Of a DNA stretch of 64,000 nt, positions 51,346 through 60,064 are shown in pieces; the stretch's first letter is position 1; each line of letters begins with the position of its first letter. The notes under the pieces are model-generated. The model was not told where the DNA came from and did not search any database. It saw only the letters and a list, made by a program, of their open reading frames with translations. The stretch is from positions 1,483,001 through 1,547,000 of the forward strand of contig NZ_CP084541.1 in NCBI RefSeq assembly GCF_020410765.1. Direction: 5' to 3'. The position numbers were made by a program, and so were the translations under genes. This stretch comes from Streptomyces marincola (GTDB taxonomy: Bacteria > Actinomycetota > Actinomycetes > Streptomycetales > Streptomycetaceae).

Positions 51346-52193
51346 TTGGGGGCTCCTTCGCTCGCGCGCGGGGCGGTGTGGTGGGTGGTCCAGGGGTCGG
51401 TGACCAGGCGGGACACGTGGGTGCGCAGGTGCCATCCCGCACGTGCCGAGACGGCGTCGAGCTGTGCCGCCGCCTGGGCGCACCAGGGTGATTCGGTCGC
51501 CCAGTGGGCGGCGTCGAGCAGGGCGAGCGGTGCGTGCTCCCTGGCCTCGGACACGGGATGGTGCCGCAGGTCGGCGGTCAGGTAGGCATCGACGCCCGCG
51601 GCGCGTACCTCGGCGAACAGACTGTCGCCCGAGCCGCCGCACACGGCCACGGTGCGCACCGGCCGGTCGGGGTCGCCCGCCACCCGCACGCCCTGCGCGG
51701 TCGCGGGCAGGCGCTCGGCGGCGAGCGCGGCGAACTCCCGCAGCGCGACCGGCCGCTCCAGCTCGCAGAGGCGGCCGAGGCCGCGGCGCCCGGCCGGGTC
51801 GGCGGGATCGGGCACGAGCGGCCCGGTGACGCGCAGGCCGAGGGCGGCGGCCAGCGCGTCGGAGACGCCCGGGTCGGCGCGGTCGGCGTTGGTGTGCGCG
51901 ACGTACAGCGCGATCCCCTCGCGGATGAGGGTGTGCACGACCCGGCCCTTGAACGTGTCGGCCGCCACGGACGTGGTGCCGCGCAGGTAGAGGGGGTGGT
52001 GGGTGACCAGCAGGCCGGCGCCGAGGGCGACCGCCTCGTCGGCCACGGACTGCACCGGGTCGACGGCGAAGAGTACCCGGTCGACGGGGGCCGAGGGGTC
52101 CCCGCAGACGGGTCCGACCGCGTCCCACGCCTCGGCCCGCTCGCGGGGCCATAGGCTGTCGAGCGCGGTGATCACGTCGGAGAGTTCGGGCAC
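51342..52193 (-). CDS. Nif3-like dinuclear metal center protein
   Basis: 283 residues. Metal-ligand motifs THHPLYLRG, VAHTNADRA and a late HWATES are the Nif3/YbgI signature, with GDSLFAEVRAAGVDAYLTADLRHH in the C-terminal half. Forms toroidal hexamers in other bacteria, with GTP cyclohydrolase-like or hydrolase roles proposed. GTG start. First gene of a unit Nif3 - zinc ribbon - RNase HI/phosphatase on the minus strand. Confidence 0.92.
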   Translation of the reverse strand: MPELSDVITALDSLWPRERAEAWDAVGPVCGDPSAPVDRVLFAVDPVQSVADEAVALGAGLLVTHHPLYLRGTTSVAADTFKGRVVHTLIREGIALYVAHTNADRADPGVSDALAAALGLRVTGPLVPDPADPAGRRGLGRLCELERPVALREFAALAAERLPATAQGVRVAGDPDRPVRTVAVCGGSGDSLFAEVRAAGVDAYLTADLRHHPVSEAREHAPLALLDAAHWATESPWCAQAAAQLDAVSARAGWHLRTHVSRLVTDPWTTHHTAPRASEGAPN

Positions 52194-52418
52194 GGGCCCA
52201 GGCTACCTGGCCCCGGGCGCACCGGTTGCTGCCCGGACGGCAGCCGGTCGCGCGCGGCCGGGGGCCGCGGGCGGCGCGGGCCGGGGCGAACGGGCCGCGG
52301 GGCGGCCCTGGTTGCCCCGGCGCCCGCGGCGGCGGTCACCGCCCGAGCAGGAGGCCGGGCGGCGCGGGCCGCCCGGCGCACAGGTCGAACGAGCGTCCTC
52401 GCTGGAGGTGAGCGACTC

Positions 52419-53582
52419 ATGACGGTCCGACCCGCTTCGCTGCCCGTGCCGTTGACCATCGCGGCCGGAGGGGCCTACGCGGCCCGGCTGATCGCCGGCT
52501 ACGGCGACGGCGGGTGGTGCCCGGAACGGTGGACGCTGGACGGCCCGGAGCCGTACTCGGTGCGGCTGCCCTCGGCCCGGCCCGAGGAGGCGGACACGCC
52601 CATCCAGCCGCTGGCCGACGGCCGGGTCCTGGTCGCCCGTCGCGCGGACGGCCGCTACCACTTCACCCTGCTCTATCCGTCCACGCCCGACACGGGTGAA
52701 CTGCCGCTGGGCGCCGTGGAGTCGGAACGGCTCACGCTGCTGCCCCCGGCGCCGGGCGGCGAGCGCGTGTACGCGCTCGCGCCGCGCGAGGACGCGACGG
52801 CGCTGTGGCTGGTGTGCGGCGGGGCGTTCGGGCCCGAGCTGGTGACGGTGCTCGCCGGGCACTGCGCGGGCGGGGCGTGGCTGGACCGGGAGGGTCGCCT
52901 GCTCGCGCTCGACCGGACCGACGACACGGGGTGCACGCGCGCCGTGACGGTGGACGTGGAGCACGGCGGCGAGCCGAACGAGCTGCTGCGGATCGCCGAG
53001 GACAGCAACGACCGGCTGCTGCTCGCCGATCCGGACAGCGGCCTGCTGCTGGTGTCCTCCGACGCCCCGGGCACGGAACGCCTCGGGTGGGGCGTGCTCG
53101 GGAGCCACCGGCCGGTGCGGTTCCCCGAGGCGCTGCGCCCCGAGGGGGTGCGCGTGACGCCGTTCGCGATGCAGCCGGGGCAGATGCTCCTGCCCGAGCG
53201 GTGCGCGGTGGCGCTGCGGATGACGACGAACGTGGCGGACTGGGTCGCGGTGTGGCGTCCGCAGGAGCGGGAGCTGACGCACCTCGCGGCGCCGGAGGGG
53301 TGGCTGGCCGGGGCGGGCCTGTGGGGGGCGGACGGGCGGCTGCTGCTGCCGTTCGCGGCGGCGCACACGCCGTGCGGACTGGCCAGGCTGGACGTTCCCG
53401 ACCCGGAGCCTGAACCGGAACCTGTCTCCGAGCCGGAGCCGGGGCCCCCGGCGGCGCGGGAGCCCGCGCCGGGCGCGACGGGCGGAACGGCCGGGGGCGC
53501 GGGGGCGCAGGGCCCCGCCGCGCCGGTCGCGGTGGCCAAGCCGGTGCCGCTCCAGCAGGCGCCGATGGCGCGGGGCGGGTGA
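52419..53582 (+). CDS. Conserved hypothetical protein, likely beta-propeller-like
   Basis: 387 residues. Repeating strand pairs (DGRVLVARRADGRYHFTLL, GAWLDREGRLLALDRTDD, NDRLLLADPDSGLLLVSS, GLWGADGRLLLPFAAAH) suggest a propeller or repeat fold. The C-terminal 60 residues are a disordered Pro/Glu then Gly/Ala tail. No signal peptide. ATG with GGAGGTG 8 bp upstream. I know it only as a conserved gene near Nif3 in Streptomyces and cannot name a function. Confidence 0.75.
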   Translation: MTVRPASLPVPLTIAAGGAYAARLIAGYGDGGWCPERWTLDGPEPYSVRLPSARPEEADTPIQPLADGRVLVARRADGRYHFTLLYPSTPDTGELPLGAVESERLTLLPPAPGGERVYALAPREDATALWLVCGGAFGPELVTVLAGHCAGGAWLDREGRLLALDRTDDTGCTRAVTVDVEHGGEPNELLRIAEDSNDRLLLADPDSGLLLVSSDAPGTERLGWGVLGSHRPVRFPEALRPEGVRVTPFAMQPGQMLLPERCAVALRMTTNVADWVAVWRPQERELTHLAAPEGWLAGAGLWGADGRLLLPFAAAHTPCGLARLDVPDPEPEPEPVSEPEPGPPAAREPAPGATGGTAGGAGAQGPAAPVAVAKPVPLQQAPMARGG

Positions 53583-53643
53583 CCCGCGCCGCTCCCCCGG
53601 CCACGCCGCACTCGAACGTATGGTGCAGCATGGAGTGACCCGG

Positions 53644-54324
53644 GTGACCACAGGGGGACGTGTGGGCGAGGAGATCTTCGCCGTATTCGCCGCATTCGAG
53701 GCCGCGAGAGGCTTCATGCCGGCGGACGAGGGCCGCGCGCTGCACGCGGCGGCCGTCGAGGCCGCCGCGACGACGGGCCTGCCGCTGCTCGAAATCGGCA
53801 CCTACTGCGGCCGTTCGACGCTGCTGCTCGCCGACGCCGCCCGCGCGGCGGGCACGGTGGTGGTCACGGTCGACCACCACAGGGGCAGCGAGGAGCAGCA
53901 GCCGGGCCAGGAGTACCACGACGAGGTCCTGGCGGACCCGGACCTCCCGGGGCGCATGGACACACTGCCGCACTTCAGGCGGACGCTCGCGAAGGCCGGG
54001 CTGGAGGAGTACGTGGTCGCCGTCGTCGGCCGGTCGCCGCAGGCGGCGTCCGCGCTCGGCGGGGGCGGCGGCGGGCGGTTCGGGCTGGTGTTCATCGACG
54101 GCGGGCACACCGACGAGCACGCGAACGCCGACTACGAGAGCTGGGTGCCGCAGCTGGCCGCGGGCGGGCTGCTGGCGATCCATGACGTGTTCCCCGACCC
54201 GGCCGCGGGCGGGCAGGCGCCGTACCGCATATGGCGGCGGGCGCTGGCGACCGGCGGGTTCGCCGAGGTCTCCGCGTGCCGTTCGCTGCGCGTGCTGAGA
54301 CGGACCGGCGCCACGGGGGCGTGA
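53644..54324 (+). CDS. Class I SAM-dependent methyltransferase
   Basis: 226 residues from GTG 53644 (GGAG 8 bp upstream); ATG 53620 would add 8 residues but has no ribosome site. SAM motif I is LLEIGTYCGRSTLLLADAA, followed by VVTVDHH and an acidic-loop FIDGGHTDEHANADYESW, which is the cephalosporin-hydroxylase/macrocin O-methyltransferase-like arrangement. Substrate unknown. Lies in the same direction as its neighbours with short gaps. Confidence 0.82.
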   Translation: MTTGGRVGEEIFAVFAAFEAARGFMPADEGRALHAAAVEAAATTGLPLLEIGTYCGRSTLLLADAARAAGTVVVTVDHHRGSEEQQPGQEYHDEVLADPDLPGRMDTLPHFRRTLAKAGLEEYVVAVVGRSPQAASALGGGGGGRFGLVFIDGGHTDEHANADYESWVPQLAAGGLLAIHDVFPDPAAGGQAPYRIWRRALATGGFAEVSACRSLRVLRRTGATGA

Positions 54325-54474
54325 CCGGCCGCGCGGCAGGTCACGGCGACATCACAAGCGTGTCGCGTGCGAAACAGTGTCTCCACCCGCCGGGGCCGGG
54401 TCACGCTTCATCCGTACGATGGGGCCTCCGGTATCTGACCAGACCATGACGACCAGTACGACGAAGGATCTGAC

Positions 54475-55323
54475 GTGAACAACCGATCGCTCTCCCGAGG
54501 CGACGCAGCAGTGATCGGAGCAGCGGTCCTGCTCTTCATCTTCTCTTTCCTCGATTTGCGCACGGTCGACACTGAGTACGGCGACCAGTCCTGGAACGCA
54601 TGGGACGCGGACTTCTTCCCCGCGCTCCCGTCGATGTTCCTGGCCGGCATCATCGGGGGCGGGCTGATCGCGGCCTCGCGCTTCCTGCCGAACCCGGACC
54701 GCGAGTTCCTCGGGCTCAAGCTGAACCAGTGGGGCATCGCGCTGTCGGTCTCCTCGGTCTGGGCCGGGTTCTGGACGCTCATCGGCGGCCCGGACGGAGT
54801 GGACTCGGGCATCGGTCTGATCCTCGGTTTCTTCGCCACGCTGCTGCTGGCCGCCGCGGCGGTCGCCACGCCGCTGGTCCCGGCGCTGAAGCTGCCGCTG
54901 ACCGGCGGCCCCAAGCCCCCGGCCGCGGCGCAGCCGCCGTACGGCGGCGGTCAGCCCGGCTACGGCTACCCGGGTCCCGCCGGCGGGCCGCAGCCGTTCG
55001 GCGGCCAGCCGGGCCAGCCCGGCCCCGGTCAGCCGGGCCAGCCGGGTCAGCCCGGCCAGCCGAACGTGGCGCACCAGCCGACGCAGGCCATGCCGACGGC
55101 CTCGCCCGCCGGCGCGGCCGACCCGAACTTCCAGCCGTTCTGGTTCGCGGTCCCGGCCACGCGCCCGCTGTACGCCGAGGACGGCTCGCAGACCCCGGTG
55201 GCGGAACTCGCCCCCGGCACCTGGTACCTGGCGGTCGAGCAGCGGGGCCAGGCCCTGGTGGCGCAGACCCAGGACGGGCGGCGCGGCGTGCTCCAGGACA
55301 CCTCGGGCATCCAGCGCGGCTGA
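54475..55323 (+). CDS. DUF5336-like membrane protein with Pro/Gln/Gly-rich region
   Basis: 282 residues. Four hydrophobic segments in the first 140 residues (GAAVLLFIFSFLDL, FLAGIIGGGLIAAS, IALSVSSVWAGFWTLI, LILGFFATLLLAAAA) form the membrane part. A low-complexity QPGQPG-type repeat about 160-200 follows, then a compact C-terminal domain about 220-282 (YAEDGSQTPVAELAPGTWYL, an SH3-like pattern). GTG start after GAAGGA. Function unknown. Confidence 0.78.
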   Translation: MNNRSLSRGDAAVIGAAVLLFIFSFLDLRTVDTEYGDQSWNAWDADFFPALPSMFLAGIIGGGLIAASRFLPNPDREFLGLKLNQWGIALSVSSVWAGFWTLIGGPDGVDSGIGLILGFFATLLLAAAAVATPLVPALKLPLTGGPKPPAAAQPPYGGGQPGYGYPGPAGGPQPFGGQPGQPGPGQPGQPGQPGQPNVAHQPTQAMPTASPAGAADPNFQPFWFAVPATRPLYAEDGSQTPVAELAPGTWYLAVEQRGQALVAQTQDGRRGVLQDTSGIQRG

Positions 55324-55340
55324 CCCGCGCGGCGCGTACG

Positions 55341-55391
55341 ACGGCGGTGGCCCCGCCGGGCGGATCTCCTGCCCGGCGGGGCCACCGCCGT
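55341..55391. terminator. Strong bidirectional hairpin terminator
   Basis: A perfect 21-bp inverted repeat (55341-55361 and 55371-55391) with a 9-nt loop in the 88 bp between two convergent genes. Confidence 0.75.
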
Positions 55392-55411
55392 TGTGCGGGG
55401 CCGCCCGCCGG

Positions 55412-56491
55412 TCAGGGCGCGGCGCGGCAGCAGTCGGGGGCGAGGCCGCGCGGCAGGCCCTCGCCGCCGAACACGGCGCGGGTCGCCGCGTCGCCGGTGA
55501 GGGCCGCCGCGGCGAGCAGCACGGCGCCCGCGGTCCACGCGGTGCGCTCCTGCGGCCACACGGCGTCGTCGGCGTAGACGTACCCGGTCCAGTACAGCCC
55601 GTCGGCGGCGCGCAGGTGGCTCATCGAGCGCAGCACCTCGACGGCGCGGCCCTCCCGGCCCGCGGCCCACAGCGCGAGGGCGAGTTCCGCCGTCTCGCCG
55701 CCGGTGACCCAGGGGTGGTCGGAGACGCAGCGCACGCCGAGCCCCGGCACGACGAAGTCGTCCCAGTGCCGGTCGAGGCGTTCGGCCGCGGCGGGGCCGC
55801 GCACGGCTCCGGCCAGCACGGGGTAGTACCAGTCCATCGAGTAGCGGGACTTGTCGAGGAAACGCTCCGGGTGGGCGCGCACGGCGTGCCCGAGCCGTCC
55901 TGCGGCCAGTTCCCAGTCGGGCCGGTGGGCGCCTTCGAGGCCGGCGAGCGCCAGGGCGCAGCGCAGGGCGTGGTGGCCGGACGCCGAGCCGGTCAGGAGC
56001 GCGTCGGGCACGGCGGCGCCGTCGGGGTCGCGGCGCCAGCCGAGTTGCCCGCCGTCCTGCTGGAGGGCGAGGACGAACTCGGTCGCGGCGTGCACGACGG
56101 GCCACATCCGCCGCCTGAAGTGCTCGTCCCCGGTGGAGAGGTAGTGGTGGAGCACGCCGACGGCCGGGTAGGCGCAGAAGTTGCTCTCCCTGGCCAGGTC
56201 GGTGGGGCGGGCGGCGTCGCCGTCGGCGTAGGCGGCGTACCAGGAGCCGTCGGGCCGCTGGTTGCGGGCGAGCCAGTCGTAGGCGGCGGCGGCGCGTTCG
56301 TGCTCGCCCGCGGTGTCCAGGGCCATGGCGGCCTCGACGTGGTCCCACGGGTCGAGGTGGTGGCCGCGGAACCACGGTATGGCGCCGTCGGGGCGCTGGA
56401 CGGCGGCGATGCCCGCGGCGGTGGCGGCGGCCTCGGCGGCGGTGAGGACGCCGGGCAGGGCCAGGCGCGCGGTGCGTTCCGCGCCCGTCAC
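55412..56491 (-). CDS. Prenyltransferase/squalene-cyclase-fold protein
   Basis: 359 residues with repeated alpha-hairpin motifs of the toroid type (VQRPDGAIPWFRGHHLDPWDH, LARNQRPDGSWYAAYADGD, LDRHWDDFVVPGLGVRCVSD). Annotated in Streptomyces as prenyltransferase. The DxDD or DxxD acid motif of real terpene cyclases is not obvious, so it may be a glycan- or lipid-binding relative. GTG start overlaps the methyltransferase stop by 4 bp; last gene of the operon glycosyltransferase - methyltransferase - this gene. Confidence 0.75.
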   Translation of the reverse strand: MTGAERTARLALPGVLTAAEAAATAAGIAAVQRPDGAIPWFRGHHLDPWDHVEAAMALDTAGEHERAAAAYDWLARNQRPDGSWYAAYADGDAARPTDLARESNFCAYPAVGVLHHYLSTGDEHFRRRMWPVVHAATEFVLALQQDGGQLGWRRDPDGAAVPDALLTGSASGHHALRCALALAGLEGAHRPDWELAAGRLGHAVRAHPERFLDKSRYSMDWYYPVLAGAVRGPAAAERLDRHWDDFVVPGLGVRCVSDHPWVTGGETAELALALWAAGREGRAVEVLRSMSHLRAADGLYWTGYVYADDAVWPQERTAWTAGAVLLAAAALTGDAATRAVFGGEGLPRGLAPDCCRAAP

Positions 56492-57213
56492 GCGGCGGCC
56501 GGGTGGGGCTTGGTGGCGTAGGCGACGAAGCTCTTGCCGAGCAGCGGGTCGAGGGCGCGTTCGGCGGCGCGGGTGACCACGGGCCGCTTCATCAGGTCCC
56601 AGACGAGCAGTTTGTGGTAGGCGCGCACCGGCCAGGCGGTGTCGTTGTCGACGCCGACGGCGCACTTGAGCCACCAGTAGGGGGCGTGCAGGGCGTGCGC
56701 GTGGTGGGTTCCGTAGGGGCGCAGGCCGGCCTCGCGCAGCCGCGCGAGCAGCTGGTGGGCGCGGTAGATGCGGATGTGGCCGCCCTCGACCTCGTGGTAG
56801 GCGTCGGAGAGCGCCCAGCAGACGCGTTCGGGACCGTACCTGGGCACGGTGACGGCGATGCGCCCGCCGGGGCGCAGCACGCGGACGGCCTCGGCGAGCA
56901 GGCCCTTGTCGTCGGGCACGTGCTCCATGATCTCGGAGACGATGAGGGCGTCGAAGGTGTGGTCGGGGAAGGGCAGCGCGAGGGCGTCGCCCTCGACGGC
57001 CGCCGCGGTGGCCGCCGCGGGGGCCTCGCCGGCCTCGCGCATGGCGGCCAACCAGCCGGCGGTGGTGCGGACGTCCTCGCGGCTGCGGTCCAGCGCGACG
57101 ACGTGGGCGCCGCGCCGGTAGCACTCGAACGCGTGCCGTCCCGCGCCGCAGCCCAGATCGAGAACGCGGTCCCCCGGTGCCAGGGGGAAGCGGGTGAAGT
57201 CCACGGTGAGCAC
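56488..57213 (-). CDS. Class I SAM-dependent methyltransferase
   Basis: 241 residues. Motif I RVLDLGCGAGRHAFECYRRG, motif II/III region SEIMEHVPDDKGLLAEAVRVLRPGG (shown in its core), and an unusual C-terminal extension with two aromatic-rich helices (HAPYWWLKCAVGV, KLLVWDLMKRP). GTG start with AAGGAG 8 bp upstream. Operon context with a glycosyltransferase suggests a glycolipid or polyprenyl-linked substrate; that is inference. Confidence 0.85.
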   Translation of the reverse strand: MLTVDFTRFPLAPGDRVLDLGCGAGRHAFECYRRGAHVVALDRSREDVRTTAGWLAAMREAGEAPAAATAAAVEGDALALPFPDHTFDALIVSEIMEHVPDDKGLLAEAVRVLRPGGRIAVTVPRYGPERVCWALSDAYHEVEGGHIRIYRAHQLLARLREAGLRPYGTHHAHALHAPYWWLKCAVGVDNDTAWPVRAYHKLLVWDLMKRPVVTRAAERALDPLLGKSFVAYATKPHPAAA

Positions 57214-57318
57214 GCGGTCAGCTCCTTGGTGCGGTCGGCCGGCGGCGGGCGTCCGGCTGCGGTGGGGGCGGTCGTTCGTGGGGGCGGTGGGGGCGGTGGT
57301 CGTCCGGCCGGGAGGCGT

Positions 57319-58590
57319 TCAGCGCCGTGGGCCCGCGAGGGCGGCCCGGTAGTGGCCGGCGGTGGCGCGGGCGGCGTGTTCCCAGGTGAAACGGCCGAGC
57401 ACGCGCTCGCGCCCCGCGGCGGCGACGCGTTCGCGCAGCGCGTCGTCGGCCAGGAGGCGGCCGAGGGCGGCGGCGAGCGCGCCCGCGTCGGCGGGCGGTA
57501 CGGCCAGGCAGGTCTCGCCGTCGGGGCCCGCGACCTCGGGGATGGCGCCGCCCGTGGTGGCGACCAGGGCGGTGCCCGCGGCCATGGCCTCGGCGGCGGG
57601 CAGGCAGAAGCCCTCGTAGAGGGAGGGGACGCAGGCGATCTGGGCGCCGCGCACGAGGTCGGCGAGTTCGGCGTCGCTGATGCCCTTGACGAACTCGACG
57701 GCGTGGCCGAGGCCGAAGCGTTCCAGCGCGTCGGCGACGGGACCGCGGGCCGGCCTGGTGCCGACGACGACGAGGTGGGCGCCCGGGTGTTCCGTGCGCA
57801 GCTTGGCCAGCGCCTCGACGAGGTGGACGAGCCCCTTGAGCGGAACGTCGGCGCTCGACGTGGTCACGATGCGGCCGGGCACGCGGGGCACGGCGGGATC
57901 GGGGTGGAAGACGCGGGTGTCGGCGCCGATGGGCACGACGTGCACGCGGCCGGGCGGGACCGCGAAGTCGTCGATGATCTCGCGGCGCGAGGCGCCCGAG
58001 ACGGTGAGCACGGTAGGCAGGCGGCGGGCGACGCGTTTCTGCATGCGGGTGAAGCCGTACCAGCGGCGCAGGGACAGCCGGCGGGCGCGGGTCGGCGCGG
58101 CGGCGAGTTCGAGGCGCCGGTCCACGGTGACGGGGTGGTGGACGGTGGTGACCAGCGGCAGGCCGAGCCCGGGGATGCCGAGCAGGCCCCAGCCGAGTGT
58201 CTGGTTGTCGTGCACGAGGTCGAACGAGGCGCGGCGCTCGGCGAGTTCGCGCCGGGCACGCAGGGAGAACGTGAGGGGTTCGGGGAAGCCGCCGGTGCGC
58301 ATCGTGGCGAACTCCAGCACGTCGATCCAGTCCCTGAACTCGCCGCGGGCGGGCGTGCGGAACGGGTCGGGCTCGCGGTAGAGGTCGAGGCTGGGCAGCT
58401 CGGTGAGCCGGACGCCCTCGTCGAGGACGGGGTAGGGCTGGGCGCCGATGACCTCGACGTGGTGGCCGAGGCGGGCGAGTTCGCGCGAGAGGTGGCGGAC
58501 GTACACGCCCTGGCCGCCGCAGAACGGGTCCCCGCGATAGCTCAGCAGCGCGATCCGCAACGGGCGTTCCTCCCCGGCGTCGGCTGGCAC
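57319..58590 (-). CDS. Family 4 glycosyltransferase
   Basis: 423 residues from GTG 58590 (GGGAGG upstream); TTG 58560, ten residues later with GAGGAA before it, starts right at the conserved RIALLSYRGDPFCGGQGVYV and is an equally good choice. GT-B fold: N-terminal acceptor domain with GGQGVYVRHLSRELARLGHH, C-terminal nucleotide-sugar domain with SADVPLKGL and the EX7E motif in EGFCLPAAEAMAAGT. Sugar and acceptor unknown. Divergent from the TetR gene, 105 bp before the methyltransferase. Confidence 0.9.
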   Translation of the reverse strand: MPADAGEERPLRIALLSYRGDPFCGGQGVYVRHLSRELARLGHHVEVIGAQPYPVLDEGVRLTELPSLDLYREPDPFRTPARGEFRDWIDVLEFATMRTGGFPEPLTFSLRARRELAERRASFDLVHDNQTLGWGLLGIPGLGLPLVTTVHHPVTVDRRLELAAAPTRARRLSLRRWYGFTRMQKRVARRLPTVLTVSGASRREIIDDFAVPPGRVHVVPIGADTRVFHPDPAVPRVPGRIVTTSSADVPLKGLVHLVEALAKLRTEHPGAHLVVVGTRPARGPVADALERFGLGHAVEFVKGISDAELADLVRGAQIACVPSLYEGFCLPAAEAMAAGTALVATTGGAIPEVAGPDGETCLAVPPADAGALAAALGRLLADDALRERVAAAGRERVLGRFTWEHAARATAGHYRAALAGPRR

Positions 58591-58610
58591 GCGCGCCCCC
58601 TCCCTGCTGT

Positions 58611-58677
58611 TACTCGCGAGTATGACGATAACGCGGGCCCGCGCGACGGGAATGCCCCGAGTCAGGTGATTATCACC
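58611..58677. promoter_or_regulatory. Palindromic operator candidates between glycosyltransferase and tetR genes
   Basis: TACTCGCGAGTA (58611-58622) is a perfect 12-bp palindrome. GGTGAT-T-ATCACC (58665-58677) is a second palindrome with 6-bp arms. GTGAGTAA near 58690 resembles half of the first. In a divergent TetR arrangement these are natural repressor sites controlling both directions. Confidence 0.5.
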
Positions 58678-58737
58678 ACGGCATCGCCGTGAGTAAACTG
58701 CAACCCGTTTCAGCGTCAGGCTCCTAAGGCGGCCCGC

Positions 58738-59349
58738 ATGCCTCCGCGCCCCGTGTCCGCCGCCCCCGCGAGGACCGAGCGGCAGCGGGCGCGCAGGCGG
58801 CGGATCCTGGACGCGGCCACCGCGCTCGCGGCCGAGGGCGGCTTCGAGGCCGTGCAGATGCGGGAGGTCGCCGAGACCGCCCAGGTCGCGCTCGGCACCC
58901 TGTACCGCTACTTCCCCTCCAAGATCCACCTGCTGCTCGCGGTCCTCCAGGACCAGCTCGGGCGGTTGCGCGACACGTTGCGCGAACGGCCGCTGCCGGA
59001 ACGGGAGCCCGCGCGGCGGTTGGCGCACGCGCTGGAGCGCGCGTTCCGTTCGCACCGGCGCGAGCCGCGCCTGGCCGAGGCGATGATGCGGGCGCTCCAG
59101 TTCGCCGACGCGTCGGCGAAGACGGAGGTGGGCGCGGTCTCCCGGCTGACGACGGAACTGCTGCTCGACGCCTCGGGGCTGCCGGAGTCCGAGGTGGCCG
59201 CCCACCTCAGCGCGATCCGCGTCATCCGGCACACCTGGCACGCCACCCTGTTGCAGTGGCTCTCCGGCACCATCACGCTGGCCGAGGCCCGCACGGATGT
59301 GGAAACGGCGTGCCGGCTGGTGGGCGGGCCGCCGCCCCCGCCGCGCTGA
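58738..59349 (+). CDS. TetR-family transcriptional regulator
   Basis: 203 residues. N-terminal helix-turn-helix about 18-65 (RRILDAATALAAEGGFEAVQ, REVAETAQVALGTLYRYFPS, KIHLL). The C-terminal ligand domain is of the KstR-like type (VIRHTWHATLLQWLSG). Probably represses the divergent glycosyltransferase operon and itself through the palindromes between them. ATG 58738 with weak AGG upstream. Confidence 0.9.
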   Translation: MPPRPVSAAPARTERQRARRRRILDAATALAAEGGFEAVQMREVAETAQVALGTLYRYFPSKIHLLLAVLQDQLGRLRDTLRERPLPEREPARRLAHALERAFRSHRREPRLAEAMMRALQFADASAKTEVGAVSRLTTELLLDASGLPESEVAAHLSAIRVIRHTWHATLLQWLSGTITLAEARTDVETACRLVGGPPPPPR

Positions 59350-59354
59350 CGCGG

Positions 59355-59386
59355 GTACCGGAGGAAGCGGCCGGGTGCTCCGGTAC
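59355..59386 (+). terminator. Hairpin terminator after the tetR gene
   Basis: GTACCGGAG (59355-59363) pairs with CTCCGGTAC (59378-59386) across a 14-nt loop, 5 bp after the stop codon. Confidence 0.45.
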
Positions 59387-59557
59387 GCGGTACCTGCATC
59401 GGCCTCGGTGCCGGTACGGGCGTTGAGTACTCGGTATGCGGGAGTAGGACCAGCGCCCGATGGCGGGCGGCCTCGTGATCCCTAGGCTCGTGATCACAGA
59501 TCCCGCGGACACGGCCGCGGTGCGCGCCCGTTCCGTTCTCCTCCAGGAGGTGGCCTC

Positions 59558-59992
59558 ATGCCGGCTGACGCCGCAGCACACATCCGCGTGGCGCGGCCCT
59601 CACGCGACCTCCGAGCGGCGGAGGAATTCTGGGTCTCCGGCCTCGGCCTCGACATCGTGTACCGGCACGCGTCGGACGGGACTCCGGGCAGCGCCTCACT
59701 TCTGATGGTCGGGTGGCCCGGTGCCGGCTGGCACCTGGAACTCGTGCACGACCCCGCCGCCCCCGTGGAACCGCGGCCGACCGTCGAGGACCTGCTGGTC
59801 GTCTACCTCGACGGACCCGTGCCCGACGCCCTGGTGGAGCGGTTGGAGCGGCACGGCGGAAAGCGCGTGCCGGCGCACAACCCGTATTGGGACACCTGGG
59901 GCGTGACCGTCCAGGACCCCGACGGCTATCTGCTGGTGCTGTCCACCCGTTCCTGGTCCAACTCGGGAGGCGAGGCTCGTGTGCGGGCCTGA
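59558..59992 (+). CDS. VOC-superfamily (glyoxalase/bleomycin-resistance-like) protein
   Basis: 144 residues with two beta-alpha-beta-beta-beta modules (HIRVARPSRDLRAAEEFWVS; WGVTVQDPDGYLLVLST). Candidate metal ligands are His9, Glu56 region (WHLELVH) and Asp in QDPDGY. Substrate unknown. ATG after GGAGGTGGCCTC. Single gene. Confidence 0.88.
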   Translation: MPADAAAHIRVARPSRDLRAAEEFWVSGLGLDIVYRHASDGTPGSASLLMVGWPGAGWHLELVHDPAAPVEPRPTVEDLLVVYLDGPVPDALVERLERHGGKRVPAHNPYWDTWGVTVQDPDGYLLVLSTRSWSNSGGEARVRA

Positions 59993-60064
59993 CCGCGCGT
60001 TGAGGACGGCGCCGGGGCGGTGACGTCGCCGCCGGAGGCGATGCCGCGCCCGGGCGGGCGGGTC

